Shown piece by piece: positions 8,927 to 16,470 of a stretch of DNA of 64,000 nt; the first letter of the stretch is position 1; every line of letters starts with the position of its first letter. The stretch comes from Acidobacteriaceae bacterium. Lineage in GTDB: Bacteria > Acidobacteriota > Terriglobia > Terriglobales > Acidobacteriaceae. Position numbers and translations under genes: made by a program. The notes under the pieces are model-generated. The model worked only from the letters and a program-made list of their open reading frames with translations. It made no database searches and had not been told where the DNA came from. Location of the stretch: the NCBI GenBank assembly GCA_025462735.1, contig JAOAPC010000021.1, positions 62,001-126,000 of the forward strand, given 5' to 3'.

Positions 8927-10090
8927 TTACTTAGTTTCATTACCAGGCGTGGCGGTAAACTCTTTCGGTTTGGCAATGGGTCTCGCGGTGCGGCTAGCCA
9001 GGCTCGGAGCTGTCGCGGCCGCTCCATAACGCTCCATTAGCATGGGGACCATTGCGCCTTCGGCTTCCTTTATGAAGGTCAATCGGCCTTCGGGGCCGAG
9101 ATCGACGCGAACGAAGTCTCCGAGCCGTATCTGGCCAGTGGCAACCAGATTTGCAAGTGGAAACACCAGATGCCGCTCGATCGCTCGTTTCAGATGCCGA
9201 GCCCCATAGCGGGCGTCAGTCCCCTCGTGAAGTAGAAAGCTCTTGACGTTCGGCGTGCACGAGAAGACGAACTGGTTTGCCGCAGAGGCCATCAATACCC
9301 GCTGCTGCACCATTCCCAGCTCGATTTCGAGAATCTGCTGCAGGTGCTCCGACCGCAAAGTTTTGAACACCACGACTTTGTCGATGCGGTTCATGAACTC
9401 GGGCGTAAATTTGCGGCGGGCAGCTTCGACCGCTGTCCGGTCGATTTTTTCGTCGAAAGCCTCATCTACGACATTGGCCTTTGGCATGAAGCCGAATCCG
9501 CCCCCGACAAGGTTGCTCATCTCGCCGGCCCCCAGGTTCGAGGTCATAATAATGATGCACTGTGAGAGGTCAACTCGGCGGTTATCGCCGAGGGTGAGCG
9601 TAGCCTTGTCGAGGATGCCAAGCAAAAGCTGCCAAAGGGCGTCAGACGCCTTTTCGATCTCATCGAACAACAAAATTGAAAGTTTGAGCTTGTCCGTGTG
9701 CCATTGATTGAGTGCCTCCTGCGTAAGCAGGGGGTGCGTCTCGCGGTGGCCCAGGTAGCCCGGAGGCGAGCCGATCAGTTTCGCGATCTCATGCGAGTGC
9801 TGAAACTCGGCGCAATCGATCTTGATGCAGGCGCGCGCATCGCCAAACAAAGTTTCGGCCAGCGCTTCGACTACACGGGTCTTACCTGAACCGGTCGGGC
9901 CCAGGAACAGCAAATTCCCTACTGGGCGATTCGGGGCGTTCAGGCCAGCCAGGAACATCTGGTAAATTTCGACGACCTTTTCGACCGCCGCATCCTGGCC
10001 AACGATTTTGCGCCGGAGGCCGCCTTCGAAATCTCGGGCATCACCGCTCCGGCGGCTGGGGTCAAGAACTGTGCTAGCAATAGTCTTCAT
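8927..10090 (-). CDS. Stand-alone ClpB/ClpC second-domain (AAA_2) ATPase
   Basis: A 387-residue Hsp100-type ATPase with a single AAA+ module that corresponds to the D2 domain of ClpB/ClpC plus the ClpB D2-small C-terminal domain. Walker A is GPTGSGKT at residues 64-71; Walker B is LLFDEIEKA; sensor 1 is IMTSNLGA; an arginine-finger region is FMNRIDKVVVF; sensor 2 is GARHLKRAIER. It lacks the N-domain, D1 and middle coiled coil of ClpB and the zinc-binding domain of ClpX. A short insertion after sensor 1 (GGGFGFMP) sits where ClpC carries its VGF loop for ClpP docking, so partnership with ClpP is possible. The gene is monocistronic, with its own terminator and a palindrome upstream. Confidence 0.82.
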   Translation of the reverse strand: MKTIASTVLDPSRRSGDARDFEGGLRRKIVGQDAAVEKVVEIYQMFLAGLNAPNRPVGNLLFLGPTGSGKTRVVEALAETLFGDARACIKIDCAEFQHSHEIAKLIGSPPGYLGHRETHPLLTQEALNQWHTDKLKLSILLFDEIEKASDALWQLLLGILDKATLTLGDNRRVDLSQCIIIMTSNLGAGEMSNLVGGGFGFMPKANVVDEAFDEKIDRTAVEAARRKFTPEFMNRIDKVVVFKTLRSEHLQQILEIELGMVQQRVLMASAANQFVFSCTPNVKSFLLHEGTDARYGARHLKRAIERHLVFPLANLVATGQIRLGDFVRVDLGPEGRLTFIKEAEGAMVPMLMERYGAAATAPSLASRTARPIAKPKEFTATPGNETK

Positions 10091-10502
10091 ACGAGCGCGT
10101 AGCTCTCCTTACTCTGCCTTGCGGGATGTTGCGAGACGTTCGCCGGAGTGACAAATTTTGTCATTTCCAAGATCCTCTCCGAACCACCACTACAGCAACC
10201 ATCTAGCCAACCTCTACCACACCCGCAAAGCCATCTTCTGCAAGGCTTAGATGCGATGGTTGCATCGAGAGAGTCACTTACATTAGCAAGTGAGATCGTG
10301 TAAACGGAAATGTTTTGCGCAGGAAAAGGAATCGGCGCCGGCTTTCGGGTTTTTCGGGTCAGCGACGCCTTCCCCTGTCGTGCGGGAGGGAGTGGGCTCG
10401 GCGTTCTCGAAGCTGAAGAAGCCCTGGCGGCAATTTTCCTGACGTTCGTGGTCTGGCGTAACTAGCAAGCAGAATTCCGCATCAGTAGCATCAAAAGAAT
10501 CA
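10091..10502. other. Intergenic region between divergent genes, with palindrome
   Basis: The 412 bases between the Clp-like gene (minus) and the LysM protein gene (plus) contain no convincing gene. The only clear structure is a perfect 7-bp palindrome with a one-base centre at 10149-10163 (TGACAAA/TTTGTCA), about 60 bases upstream of the Clp-like start. It is a candidate operator. Confidence 0.45.
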
Positions 10503-11966
10503 ATGTCTCTGGAGAAGAACTTGCGGCGGCACGACCTCAACCTCTTTCTAGTTCTTGGCGTGGCCGCGTTTGGCCTCGGCCTGCTTCACCTTCGTACAGT
10601 TAAGGCGGCTGCAGCGCCGCAGGCGGCACAGTTAGTCCCCGCGAAGGCGACGACTGTAAGCACTCCCATCCCGGCGCCAAAGCTGCCAGAGCCCGGAACT
10701 GCGTTCTATGAAACCCATCGCGGGGATACAGTTATCTCTGTAGCCCGGCATTATCTTTCCCAGACTTCTTACCTCACCTCGGGAGAGCTTGCGGAGGCGA
10801 TCCGCCGGACAAACTCCGATGTACATGGTACTTTTCTGAAATCCGGGCAGCAGTTAACCATTCCGGGGATTCTGGACGGCCCAATCATTGAAAAATCTAT
10901 CGTGGTGCCCAAGGATTTCGAGGTACGCGCGATCTACCTTACCGGGTTAATGGCCGGAAGTGATCGCGGCATAAAAATTGTCCGCCGGTGGCGCGAGGCG
11001 GGCGGCAACGCGGTCGTCTTCGATGTCAAGGACAGCGATGGCACCGTCAACATTCCCTTTGAGCACCCGCTGATCGGTGGCCACAAGACTTACATTCACG
11101 ACGTACCAAAGTACATCCGCTTCCTGCATTCACAGGGAATGCATGCGATTGCGCGAGTTGCCATTTTCCGTGACGAACGGCTGGTGGTCGCTCATCCCGA
11201 GTTGGCTATCAAGTCGAAGAGAACAGGTCAGCCCTGGCGGGAAAACGGCAAGCTTGTCTGGACCGATCCCTCGCGGATCGAAGTCCAGGAATATGACATT
11301 GCTTTGGCACTGGCGGCGGCCCAAGCCGGGGCGGACGAAATCCAGTTCGACTATGTCCGCTTCCCTGCTGAGGGCGAGCAGAAGGACGCAGGCTTCGCCT
11401 TCCAAAAATCACATCCCGAATGGCAGCGTTCTGAGGTGATTGCAGACTTCCTGCGGCGTGCCTATACCGCAATCCATCCCAAGGGCGCTCTGCTGTCCCT
11501 GGATGTTTTCGGCATCATGGCCTGGCAGCGGTCAGTCGATCTGGCCCACACCGGCCAGGACATCGTGCGGATGGCAAAGTACTGCGACGTGCTCTCGCCC
11601 ATGATCTACCCGTCGCATTTCTTTGGCATGGACAACATTGCCAGACCCGGCGACGCGCCCGAGCACTTCATCGGCGAATCCATGGATCGCTTCCAGAAGA
11701 TCACGCAAGGTAGCGGCGTGGTAATTCGCCCGTGGCTGCAGGCGTTTGCCTGGCGCACTAAGACTTATTCCCCGAAGTACATCGAAGTCCAGGTCTTAAC
11801 CGCCAAGAACAAAGGCGGAGTTGGCTTCCTCTTCTGGAATGCAAACAACGACTACAGCAAGCCATACGTCGCCATGCCCGAGATGAAAGCTGCCACAGGC
11901 CAGTACTTCCGCGGAGACGAACTGCCGGTGGGGGTGAGAGTGGCAGCCGCCTACCCTCCTAACTAA
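10503..11966 (+). CDS. LysM and DUF4015 (glycoside-hydrolase-like) envelope protein
   Basis: A 487-residue exported or membrane-anchored protein. Residues 13-33 form a hydrophobic anchor or signal. A LysM peptidoglycan-binding domain follows at about 68-122 (THRGDTVISVARHYL to SGQQLTIPG). From about 140 to the end is a DUF4015-type TIM-barrel putative glycosidase: VRAIYLTGLMAG, VVFDVKDSDG, ADEIQFDYVRFP, LSLDVFG and DVLSPMIYPSHF. The acidic residues in DVKDSDG and QFDYVRFP are likely catalytic-site residues by analogy. A cell-wall polysaccharide role is inferred from the LysM domain. The start has ATG but only a moderate ribosome site (CTCTGGAGAAG lies after it). Confidence 0.82.
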   Translation: MSLEKNLRRHDLNLFLVLGVAAFGLGLLHLRTVKAAAAPQAAQLVPAKATTVSTPIPAPKLPEPGTAFYETHRGDTVISVARHYLSQTSYLTSGELAEAIRRTNSDVHGTFLKSGQQLTIPGILDGPIIEKSIVVPKDFEVRAIYLTGLMAGSDRGIKIVRRWREAGGNAVVFDVKDSDGTVNIPFEHPLIGGHKTYIHDVPKYIRFLHSQGMHAIARVAIFRDERLVVAHPELAIKSKRTGQPWRENGKLVWTDPSRIEVQEYDIALALAAAQAGADEIQFDYVRFPAEGEQKDAGFAFQKSHPEWQRSEVIADFLRRAYTAIHPKGALLSLDVFGIMAWQRSVDLAHTGQDIVRMAKYCDVLSPMIYPSHFFGMDNIARPGDAPEHFIGESMDRFQKITQGSGVVIRPWLQAFAWRTKTYSPKYIEVQVLTAKNKGGVGFLFWNANNDYSKPYVAMPEMKAATGQYFRGDELPVGVRVAAAYPPN

Positions 11967-12040
11967 GCTCCCAGCCCAAATCCAACCAAGCTTCAATTTA
12001 AGCTGTGCTAGCATCGGCTGGCGAGACCCATCTCGCCGAG

Positions 12041-14041
12041 ATGTCCGTGCCTCAACTCACTGTCACGAGAATCCACCTACTGCTTTTTGCTGTGATGGCT
12101 TGCCTGCCAGTGCACGCCGCCGACCAGCACTGGCTTCGCGTTAGCTCCGACCATTTCATCGTGCTCACCGACGCCGGCGAGAAGCCGGGGCACGATGTTG
12201 CGGCCCATTTCGAGCAGATGCGTGTGCTATTCGGGCAGATGCTGTCACGAAGTAAACTCCGAATGTCGGAGCCGATGGAGATCATCGCAAACCGCAGCGA
12301 CAAAGACTATGCCCAGCTAGCGCCATTTGTGAATGGACAGCCTACGAAAGCCCCGGCGTTCTTTCTAGCGGGCGAAGACCGTATTTTCGTCGTGCTGAAC
12401 CTGTTCGAGCCGGACAGCTGGCGCGCCGTGGAGCACCCATTCGCGCACTACATGCTGAGTTACAACTATCCGCCCACGCCGCCATGGTTCGACGAAGGCT
12501 TCGCGGAATATTTTGCTTCCCTCAATTTAACGGCCAAGACTGCCGAACTGGGCAGCGATCCCGAGCTAAATCCCGCCTATGAAACCGACCTTCTGGGCAA
12601 TCAAATTGAAAGCAAGAACCTGAAATCGCTCACGGAAATTCTGAGCAATCCGGTGTGGCTGACCTGGCCCGATTTGCTCACCATGAAGAACCGGATCGTG
12701 AATGGGCAGGAAGGAACGCACCACACTCTGTTCTATGCGCAGTCTTGGATCCTGGTGCACTACCTGCTCAACAAGGACAAGATGTCGGACCTGGGTAAAT
12801 ACTTCGGTCTCGTCGAGATCCAGAAAGTCCCAGTGGAACAGGCGATTCAGCAGGCCTTTGGAATGTCAGCGGCGCAACTCGATCACGAAGTGAAGAGTTA
12901 CTTCCATTCTCTGACGCCGTTGTCGAATGCATTGGACGCCGCCAAGCAGCCAAGCTCGCCGAAGGTTTCCGAAGCCGTGTATCGGACCCCCTTGCCGTTT
13001 ACGGTCGACGATGTTGCGACCAGCTCAAAGTCGGTCCCCGTTGCCGAAGCCCAAGCCCTTGTCGATGAGATGGAATTACGCATTCCCGAGAAGCGCCAGC
13101 AAGCATTTGATTCGCTGCAAAGGCTAATTGCTGACCCCAAAACTGAAACCGTTGTGGCCCATCGCTCGCTGGCGTGGGCGCATGTCCAGAAAGGCGACAC
13201 CAGCAGTGCCTTTGAGGAGCTGAATGCTGCGGTGCAAATGAACGCTTCCGACCCGTGGACCCGCTTCGGGTTGGCGCTGGCGAGTTATCACTCTGGCGAA
13301 AAGGGCGCAAGAGTTCAGGGGCTGGCGAACATGATGGAGAGCTTGCATATCGTGATCGACGAGTATCCGGATTTCGCGGAAGCATACAACATGCTCGGAT
13401 GGGCGCGCCTCACGGGAGGTGGCGGGAATGCCGCCCTCGAAGCCATGAAGCAGGCAGTGCAGCTGAGCCCACGAAATGAGGAATACCAGTTGCGGCTCGC
13501 GCGCGCTTACCTCGCCGCAAAGAAATTCGACGACGCGACGGCGACGCTAGAGCACCTGCAGGTAAGCCAGAATCCACGCATAGCGCAGGCAGCAAGCAAA
13601 GACCTGCAAGACTTGCCGTTTTTGAAGAAGTACGGCGTTCCACCCGATGAGGCTGCGGCCGCAAAACAGACCTCGGTTACGGCACCGAACCAGGACTCCA
13701 CGAATGACTCCGAGAAAGAAGACGCTAGCGATGCCGGCGCAAGCTCTTCAAGTCCAACCAGTGCAGGCACGAAAGCGAAGACAATCGATAGGCGTCCCGT
13801 AAAGTTCATGAAGGCAACGCTGCTGTCGGTCGATTGCTCAAAGGCTCCCACTGCCGTGCTTTCCGTTTCGCAGGGCAGTAAACTCCTCAAGTTGCGCGCG
13901 GCTGATTACAAGTCCGTGGCCGTAATCGGAGCACCGAACTTTTCATGCGCCTGGAAGCGGATCGCCGTTAACGTGAACTACCGAGCAGGCGTAGCGTTTG
14001 GCGACCTGGTTTCCATTGAGATTCCCGAAGCCGGTCGTTGA
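12041..14041 (+). CDS. Secreted metallopeptidase-like TPR protein with altered zinc motif
   Basis: About 666 residues from the ATG used here (an in-frame GTG lies 36 bases upstream). It has a signal peptide (LLLFAVMACLPVHAAD), then a gluzincin-like domain related to the DUF1570/peptidase-MA group, then TPR-type repeats at about 370-530, then a low-complexity Ser/Thr/Asp linker and a small C-terminal domain. The expected HExxH helix reads HPFAHYML, so both histidines remain but the catalytic glutamate is proline. The downstream FDEGFAEYF, carrying the third-ligand glutamate, is intact. It is probably a non-catalytic or altered-mechanism family member acting in the periplasm. It follows the LysM gene by about 75 bases and may be co-transcribed. 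Confidence 0.75.
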   Translation: MSVPQLTVTRIHLLLFAVMACLPVHAADQHWLRVSSDHFIVLTDAGEKPGHDVAAHFEQMRVLFGQMLSRSKLRMSEPMEIIANRSDKDYAQLAPFVNGQPTKAPAFFLAGEDRIFVVLNLFEPDSWRAVEHPFAHYMLSYNYPPTPPWFDEGFAEYFASLNLTAKTAELGSDPELNPAYETDLLGNQIESKNLKSLTEILSNPVWLTWPDLLTMKNRIVNGQEGTHHTLFYAQSWILVHYLLNKDKMSDLGKYFGLVEIQKVPVEQAIQQAFGMSAAQLDHEVKSYFHSLTPLSNALDAAKQPSSPKVSEAVYRTPLPFTVDDVATSSKSVPVAEAQALVDEMELRIPEKRQQAFDSLQRLIADPKTETVVAHRSLAWAHVQKGDTSSAFEELNAAVQMNASDPWTRFGLALASYHSGEKGARVQGLANMMESLHIVIDEYPDFAEAYNMLGWARLTGGGGNAALEAMKQAVQLSPRNEEYQLRLARAYLAAKKFDDATATLEHLQVSQNPRIAQAASKDLQDLPFLKKYGVPPDEAAAAKQTSVTAPNQDSTNDSEKEDASDAGASSSSPTSAGTKAKTIDRRPVKFMKATLLSVDCSKAPTAVLSVSQGSKLLKLRAADYKSVAVIGAPNFSCAWKRIAVNVNYRAGVAFGDLVSIEIPEAGR

Positions 14042-14063
14042 GGCAGACATACCCAGGGACGAA

Positions 14064-14095
14064 CTAAAAAACCCTTCCAGCGTTTCTGGAAGGGT
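14064..14095 (-). terminator. Terminator of the cold-shock gene
   Basis: A perfect 10-bp stem (14071-14080 with 14086-14095) with a 5-base loop is followed on the minus strand by TTTTTT. It lies about 60 bases after the csp stop. On the plus strand there is no T-run, so it does not serve the TPR gene. Confidence 0.8.
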
Positions 14096-14158
14096 CTGCA
14101 AGTGGATGCGGGGCTCGATCCGGACTCCCCAACACACATGTTTTCGCGTTAGGGTTGA

Positions 14159-14362
14159 CTATCCGCGGCTAACGTTGGCTGCCTGAAAACCTTTCGGTCC
14201 TTTCAGCAGATCGAACTCGACGGTTTCGCCCTCGTTCAGAGTGCGGTAACCGTTTTCCTGGATGGCGGAGAAGTGAACGAAAACGTCTTCACCAGTAGAC
14301 CTCTGGATGAAGCCGTATCCTTTGGCCCCGTTAAACCACTTTACTGTACCCTTCTCTCTCAC
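14159..14362 (-). CDS. Cold-shock-domain RNA chaperone (CspA family)
   Basis: Single cold-shock domain protein of 67 residues that binds single-stranded RNA and DNA and melts mRNA structure. RNP1 is KGYGFIQ and RNP2 is VFVHF, both intact, with the [13 protein letters not shown] start typical of the family. Although an ATG exists at 14383, a consensus AGGAG (14370-14374) stands 7 bases before a GTG at 14362. That gives the normal family length, and the ribosome site would lie inside the coding region if the ATG were used. It has its own terminator and a long structured upstream region, as expected for cold-shock mRNAs. Confidence 0.93.
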   Translation of the reverse strand: MREKGTVKWFNGAKGYGFIQRSTGEDVFVHFSAIQENGYRTLNEGETVEFDLLKGPKGFQAANVSRG

Positions 14363-14776
14363 TAAATTACTCCTTTCAGCCATTCGCTAAGATTTGCCCA
14401 AGCCCTTCGGCGAGGCTCGTGCCTCAACTTCCCCCCTGAAGAGATCGAGCAGGTTGAATCAGGTCGTGTCTTGCTACGGCGAGTCACAACTCAAAAGTAA
14501 AGCTCTGGCATTCCGGAGAAACCTCTCCCCGATTACCAGAGCCATACAAATTTGCGAGTTTGGACGACGCCCCACAAAACATGCGCCCGAATTCTTTTGA
14601 CTACTGCCCCAAACTTCGGGCAGTGAGCACCAAATATTATTCAGGAACTTACCCTAATGGCAAGAAAAATATGAGCTTCTAAAACGATTTATGAAGGATG
14701 GCGCTTATTGTCGCCAAAATTGCCCATTGGAAAGAAGCTGGTTTGGGGGGCAAGTGTTTGATACGATTGAGGAATT
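14363..14776. other. Long csp leader/divergent promoter region with hairpins
   Basis: Roughly 410 bases between csp (minus) and the YihY gene (plus) hold no supported gene. On the csp side there is a branched hairpin, GCTCTGG/CCAGAGC (14502-14542) enclosing GGAGA/TCTCC, and a second perfect 7-bp hairpin, ACTGCCC/GGGCAGT (14603-14624). These are candidates for the temperature-responsive 5' leader common in csp mRNAs. I could not place the promoter. Confidence 0.4.
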
Positions 14777-15664
14777 GTGCCGCAGACCATCCTGCTTCCC
14801 GATGCCGGTCCCGGATCCGACAGCGGCACAAAACCGAAACGGAGCCGGCTTCGGTACTACCGCCGACTGGCGACCTCTACAGTCCGGTACTTGCTGCATA
14901 CTGAAGTTCACACCTTTGCCTTCTCAGTCGCGGCCAATGCCATTCTCTCGTTCTTCCCTTTCGTTTTGCTCCTGATGACCCTAGTGTTGCGGGTATTTCA
15001 CTCGCCGACCATGTACAGAATAATTGTCGAGTTGCTTCGAGATTATCTCCCGGCCGGCCAAGAATTTGTGATCCGTAACTTGAGTGCGCTGGCAACTGCA
15101 AAGAACCGCCCGCAGTTGGCTTCGTTGGTCATCTTGCTCATCACCTCAACCGGAATATTCATGCCTCTCGAGGTGGCGTTGAATCGGGTGTGGCGCTTCC
15201 CCAGCAACCGGTCATATCTCGGCAACCAGATCATTGCCCTCGCCCTGGCTTTTGCTTGTGGAATTCTGTCCCTGATTTCGATTGCGCTCAGCGCCGGCAA
15301 CCTTTTTCTGCTCCGCATGCTCGCCTTCGGGCACGAATTCTTCCTGATTCGGATCCTCGACTTCATGACCGCGAAAGTCTTTGCCACCATCACTAGCATG
15401 GGCATTTTTTTTCTGATTTACTGGCTCCTGCCTAATGGCAAAGTGCCAGCCAGGACGGTTCTGCCCGCTGCCATCATCATGGGATTGCTCTCTGAAATCC
15501 TCAAATATTCCTACGTCCTGCTGCTACCTCGATTGAACTTTCAGGAAGTATATGGGCCGTTCGCCATTTCCGTCAGCATGATGTTTTGGGCGTTCTTGTC
15601 GGGATTGCTGCTCCTAACCGGCGCTCATTTGTCTGCCCAAAAAATATTTCTCAAAGACAACTGA
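14777..15664 (+). CDS. YihY/BrkB-family inner-membrane protein
   Basis: A 295-residue polytopic membrane protein of the YihY/virulence-factor-BrkB family (once annotated ribonuclease BN, which is not its established function). It has about six hydrophobic segments, the conserved N-terminal region with HTFAFSVAANAILSFFPF, NRVWRFPSNRSYLGNQ in the middle, and YGPFAISVSMMFWAFLSGLLLL before the C-terminus. The GTG start at 14777 fits, although no strong ribosome site is visible. Substrate and role are unknown. Confidence 0.85.
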   Translation: MPQTILLPDAGPGSDSGTKPKRSRLRYYRRLATSTVRYLLHTEVHTFAFSVAANAILSFFPFVLLLMTLVLRVFHSPTMYRIIVELLRDYLPAGQEFVIRNLSALATAKNRPQLASLVILLITSTGIFMPLEVALNRVWRFPSNRSYLGNQIIALALAFACGILSLISIALSAGNLFLLRMLAFGHEFFLIRILDFMTAKVFATITSMGIFFLIYWLLPNGKVPARTVLPAAIIMGLLSEILKYSYVLLLPRLNFQEVYGPFAISVSMMFWAFLSGLLLLTGAHLSAQKIFLKDN

Positions 15665-15758
15665 GGATTAACGCAGCGTACCGTTACTGCGGCTGCGGTG
15701 CTGAAACGCAAAATCTGCGCGGCCGACACATTTGGGCTTCGCCCCGTGTTTGGATTTC

Positions 15759-15795
15759 CTTCGTGAACCTTCGTGCCCTTCGTAGTTATTGATTT
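15759..15795. repeat. CTTCGTG short triple repeat in intergenic DNA
   Basis: Three consecutive CCTTCGTx words are followed by AGTTATTGATTTT in the 223-base gap after the YihY gene. Similar CTTCGTG/CCACGAAGG words are scattered in many bacterial intergenic regions, and a short related piece occurs at about 55693. No gene is seen in this gap. Confidence 0.3.
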
Positions 15796-15887
15796 TTGAT
15801 CGTCGTAGCAAACGCTGTGCCAATGTTCGTTAATCACAACCGTGCTGTGACATCCATCACAGAACTGGCTCGCCTGTCGCAATAGAA

Positions 15888-16466
15888 TTGCGCTGCTCCC
15901 GTCAGAGCGCTGGCCTCCGGACTGTGAGGCTCCAGGTGCGCTCGCTGTTAAGCGTTGTAATTATCGTCACCATTGCTTCCGCGGAACTCGCCGCGGAAAT
16001 GCCCACGCAATCATCGGGGACGATTCCCGTTACCGAGATGACGTCGACCCGACTGCTGCAGACCACTCTTTCCCCTCTTCTGCGCGATTCAGCGCGGATA
16101 TTCTCCGGAACAGTCGTCAAAGTTGAGCATCGCAATTCTGATTCGTCCAGCGCTCTCCCGACCACCAGCATCCGCTTCCGTGTAGACGAAGCGATTCGCA
16201 ACGTCCGGCGCGGCCAAATAGTCGAGCTAGAAGAATGGGGCGGCCTGTGGCAATCTGGCGAACGCTATCGCCCCGGCGAACGCGTTCTGCTTTTCTTATA
16301 TCCCCCGAGCAAGCTGGGATTAACCAGCCCGGTCGGACACAGCTCCGGTCGTTTTCCTGTAAACAACGCCGGGCACGTGCTGCTGAGAAGTGGGTTTAGC
16401 AGCCGTGCCGAGCCGATTGCAATGCGCAGGGTGGTGGCAGCAATCCGCCAAGCCGAGAGGAAATAG
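15888..16466 (+). CDS. Hypothetical exported protein paired with the matrixin-like gene
   Basis: Up to 192 residues. The N-terminus contains a hydrophobic stretch (LLSVVIIVTIASAELAAE) that looks like a signal peptide; the true start may be the GTG at 15924 instead of the TTG used here. The rest is a small beta-rich domain with RIFSGTVVKVEH, TTSIRFRVDEAIRNVRRGQIVELEEWGGLW and PGERVLLFLYPPS, a pattern seen in uncharacterised OB-like secreted proteins. The stop is four bases before the next gene's ATG, so the two are almost certainly one operon. No function can be assigned. Confidence 0.72.
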   Translation: MRCSRQSAGLRTVRLQVRSLLSVVIIVTIASAELAAEMPTQSSGTIPVTEMTSTRLLQTTLSPLLRDSARIFSGTVVKVEHRNSDSSSALPTTSIRFRVDEAIRNVRRGQIVELEEWGGLWQSGERYRPGERVLLFLYPPSKLGLTSPVGHSSGRFPVNNAGHVLLRSGFSSRAEPIAMRRVVAAIRQAERK

Positions 16467-16470
16467 CCCC

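Noticed and set aside
10283-10540. Minus-strand ORF of 85 codons overlapping the LysM gene start
   Set aside because: No ribosome site, no protein-like pattern, and it overlaps the start of a well-supported gene.
14098-14135. GGCTCGATCC-like words resembling a tRNA T-arm
   Set aside because: No acceptor or anticodon stems can be built around it.
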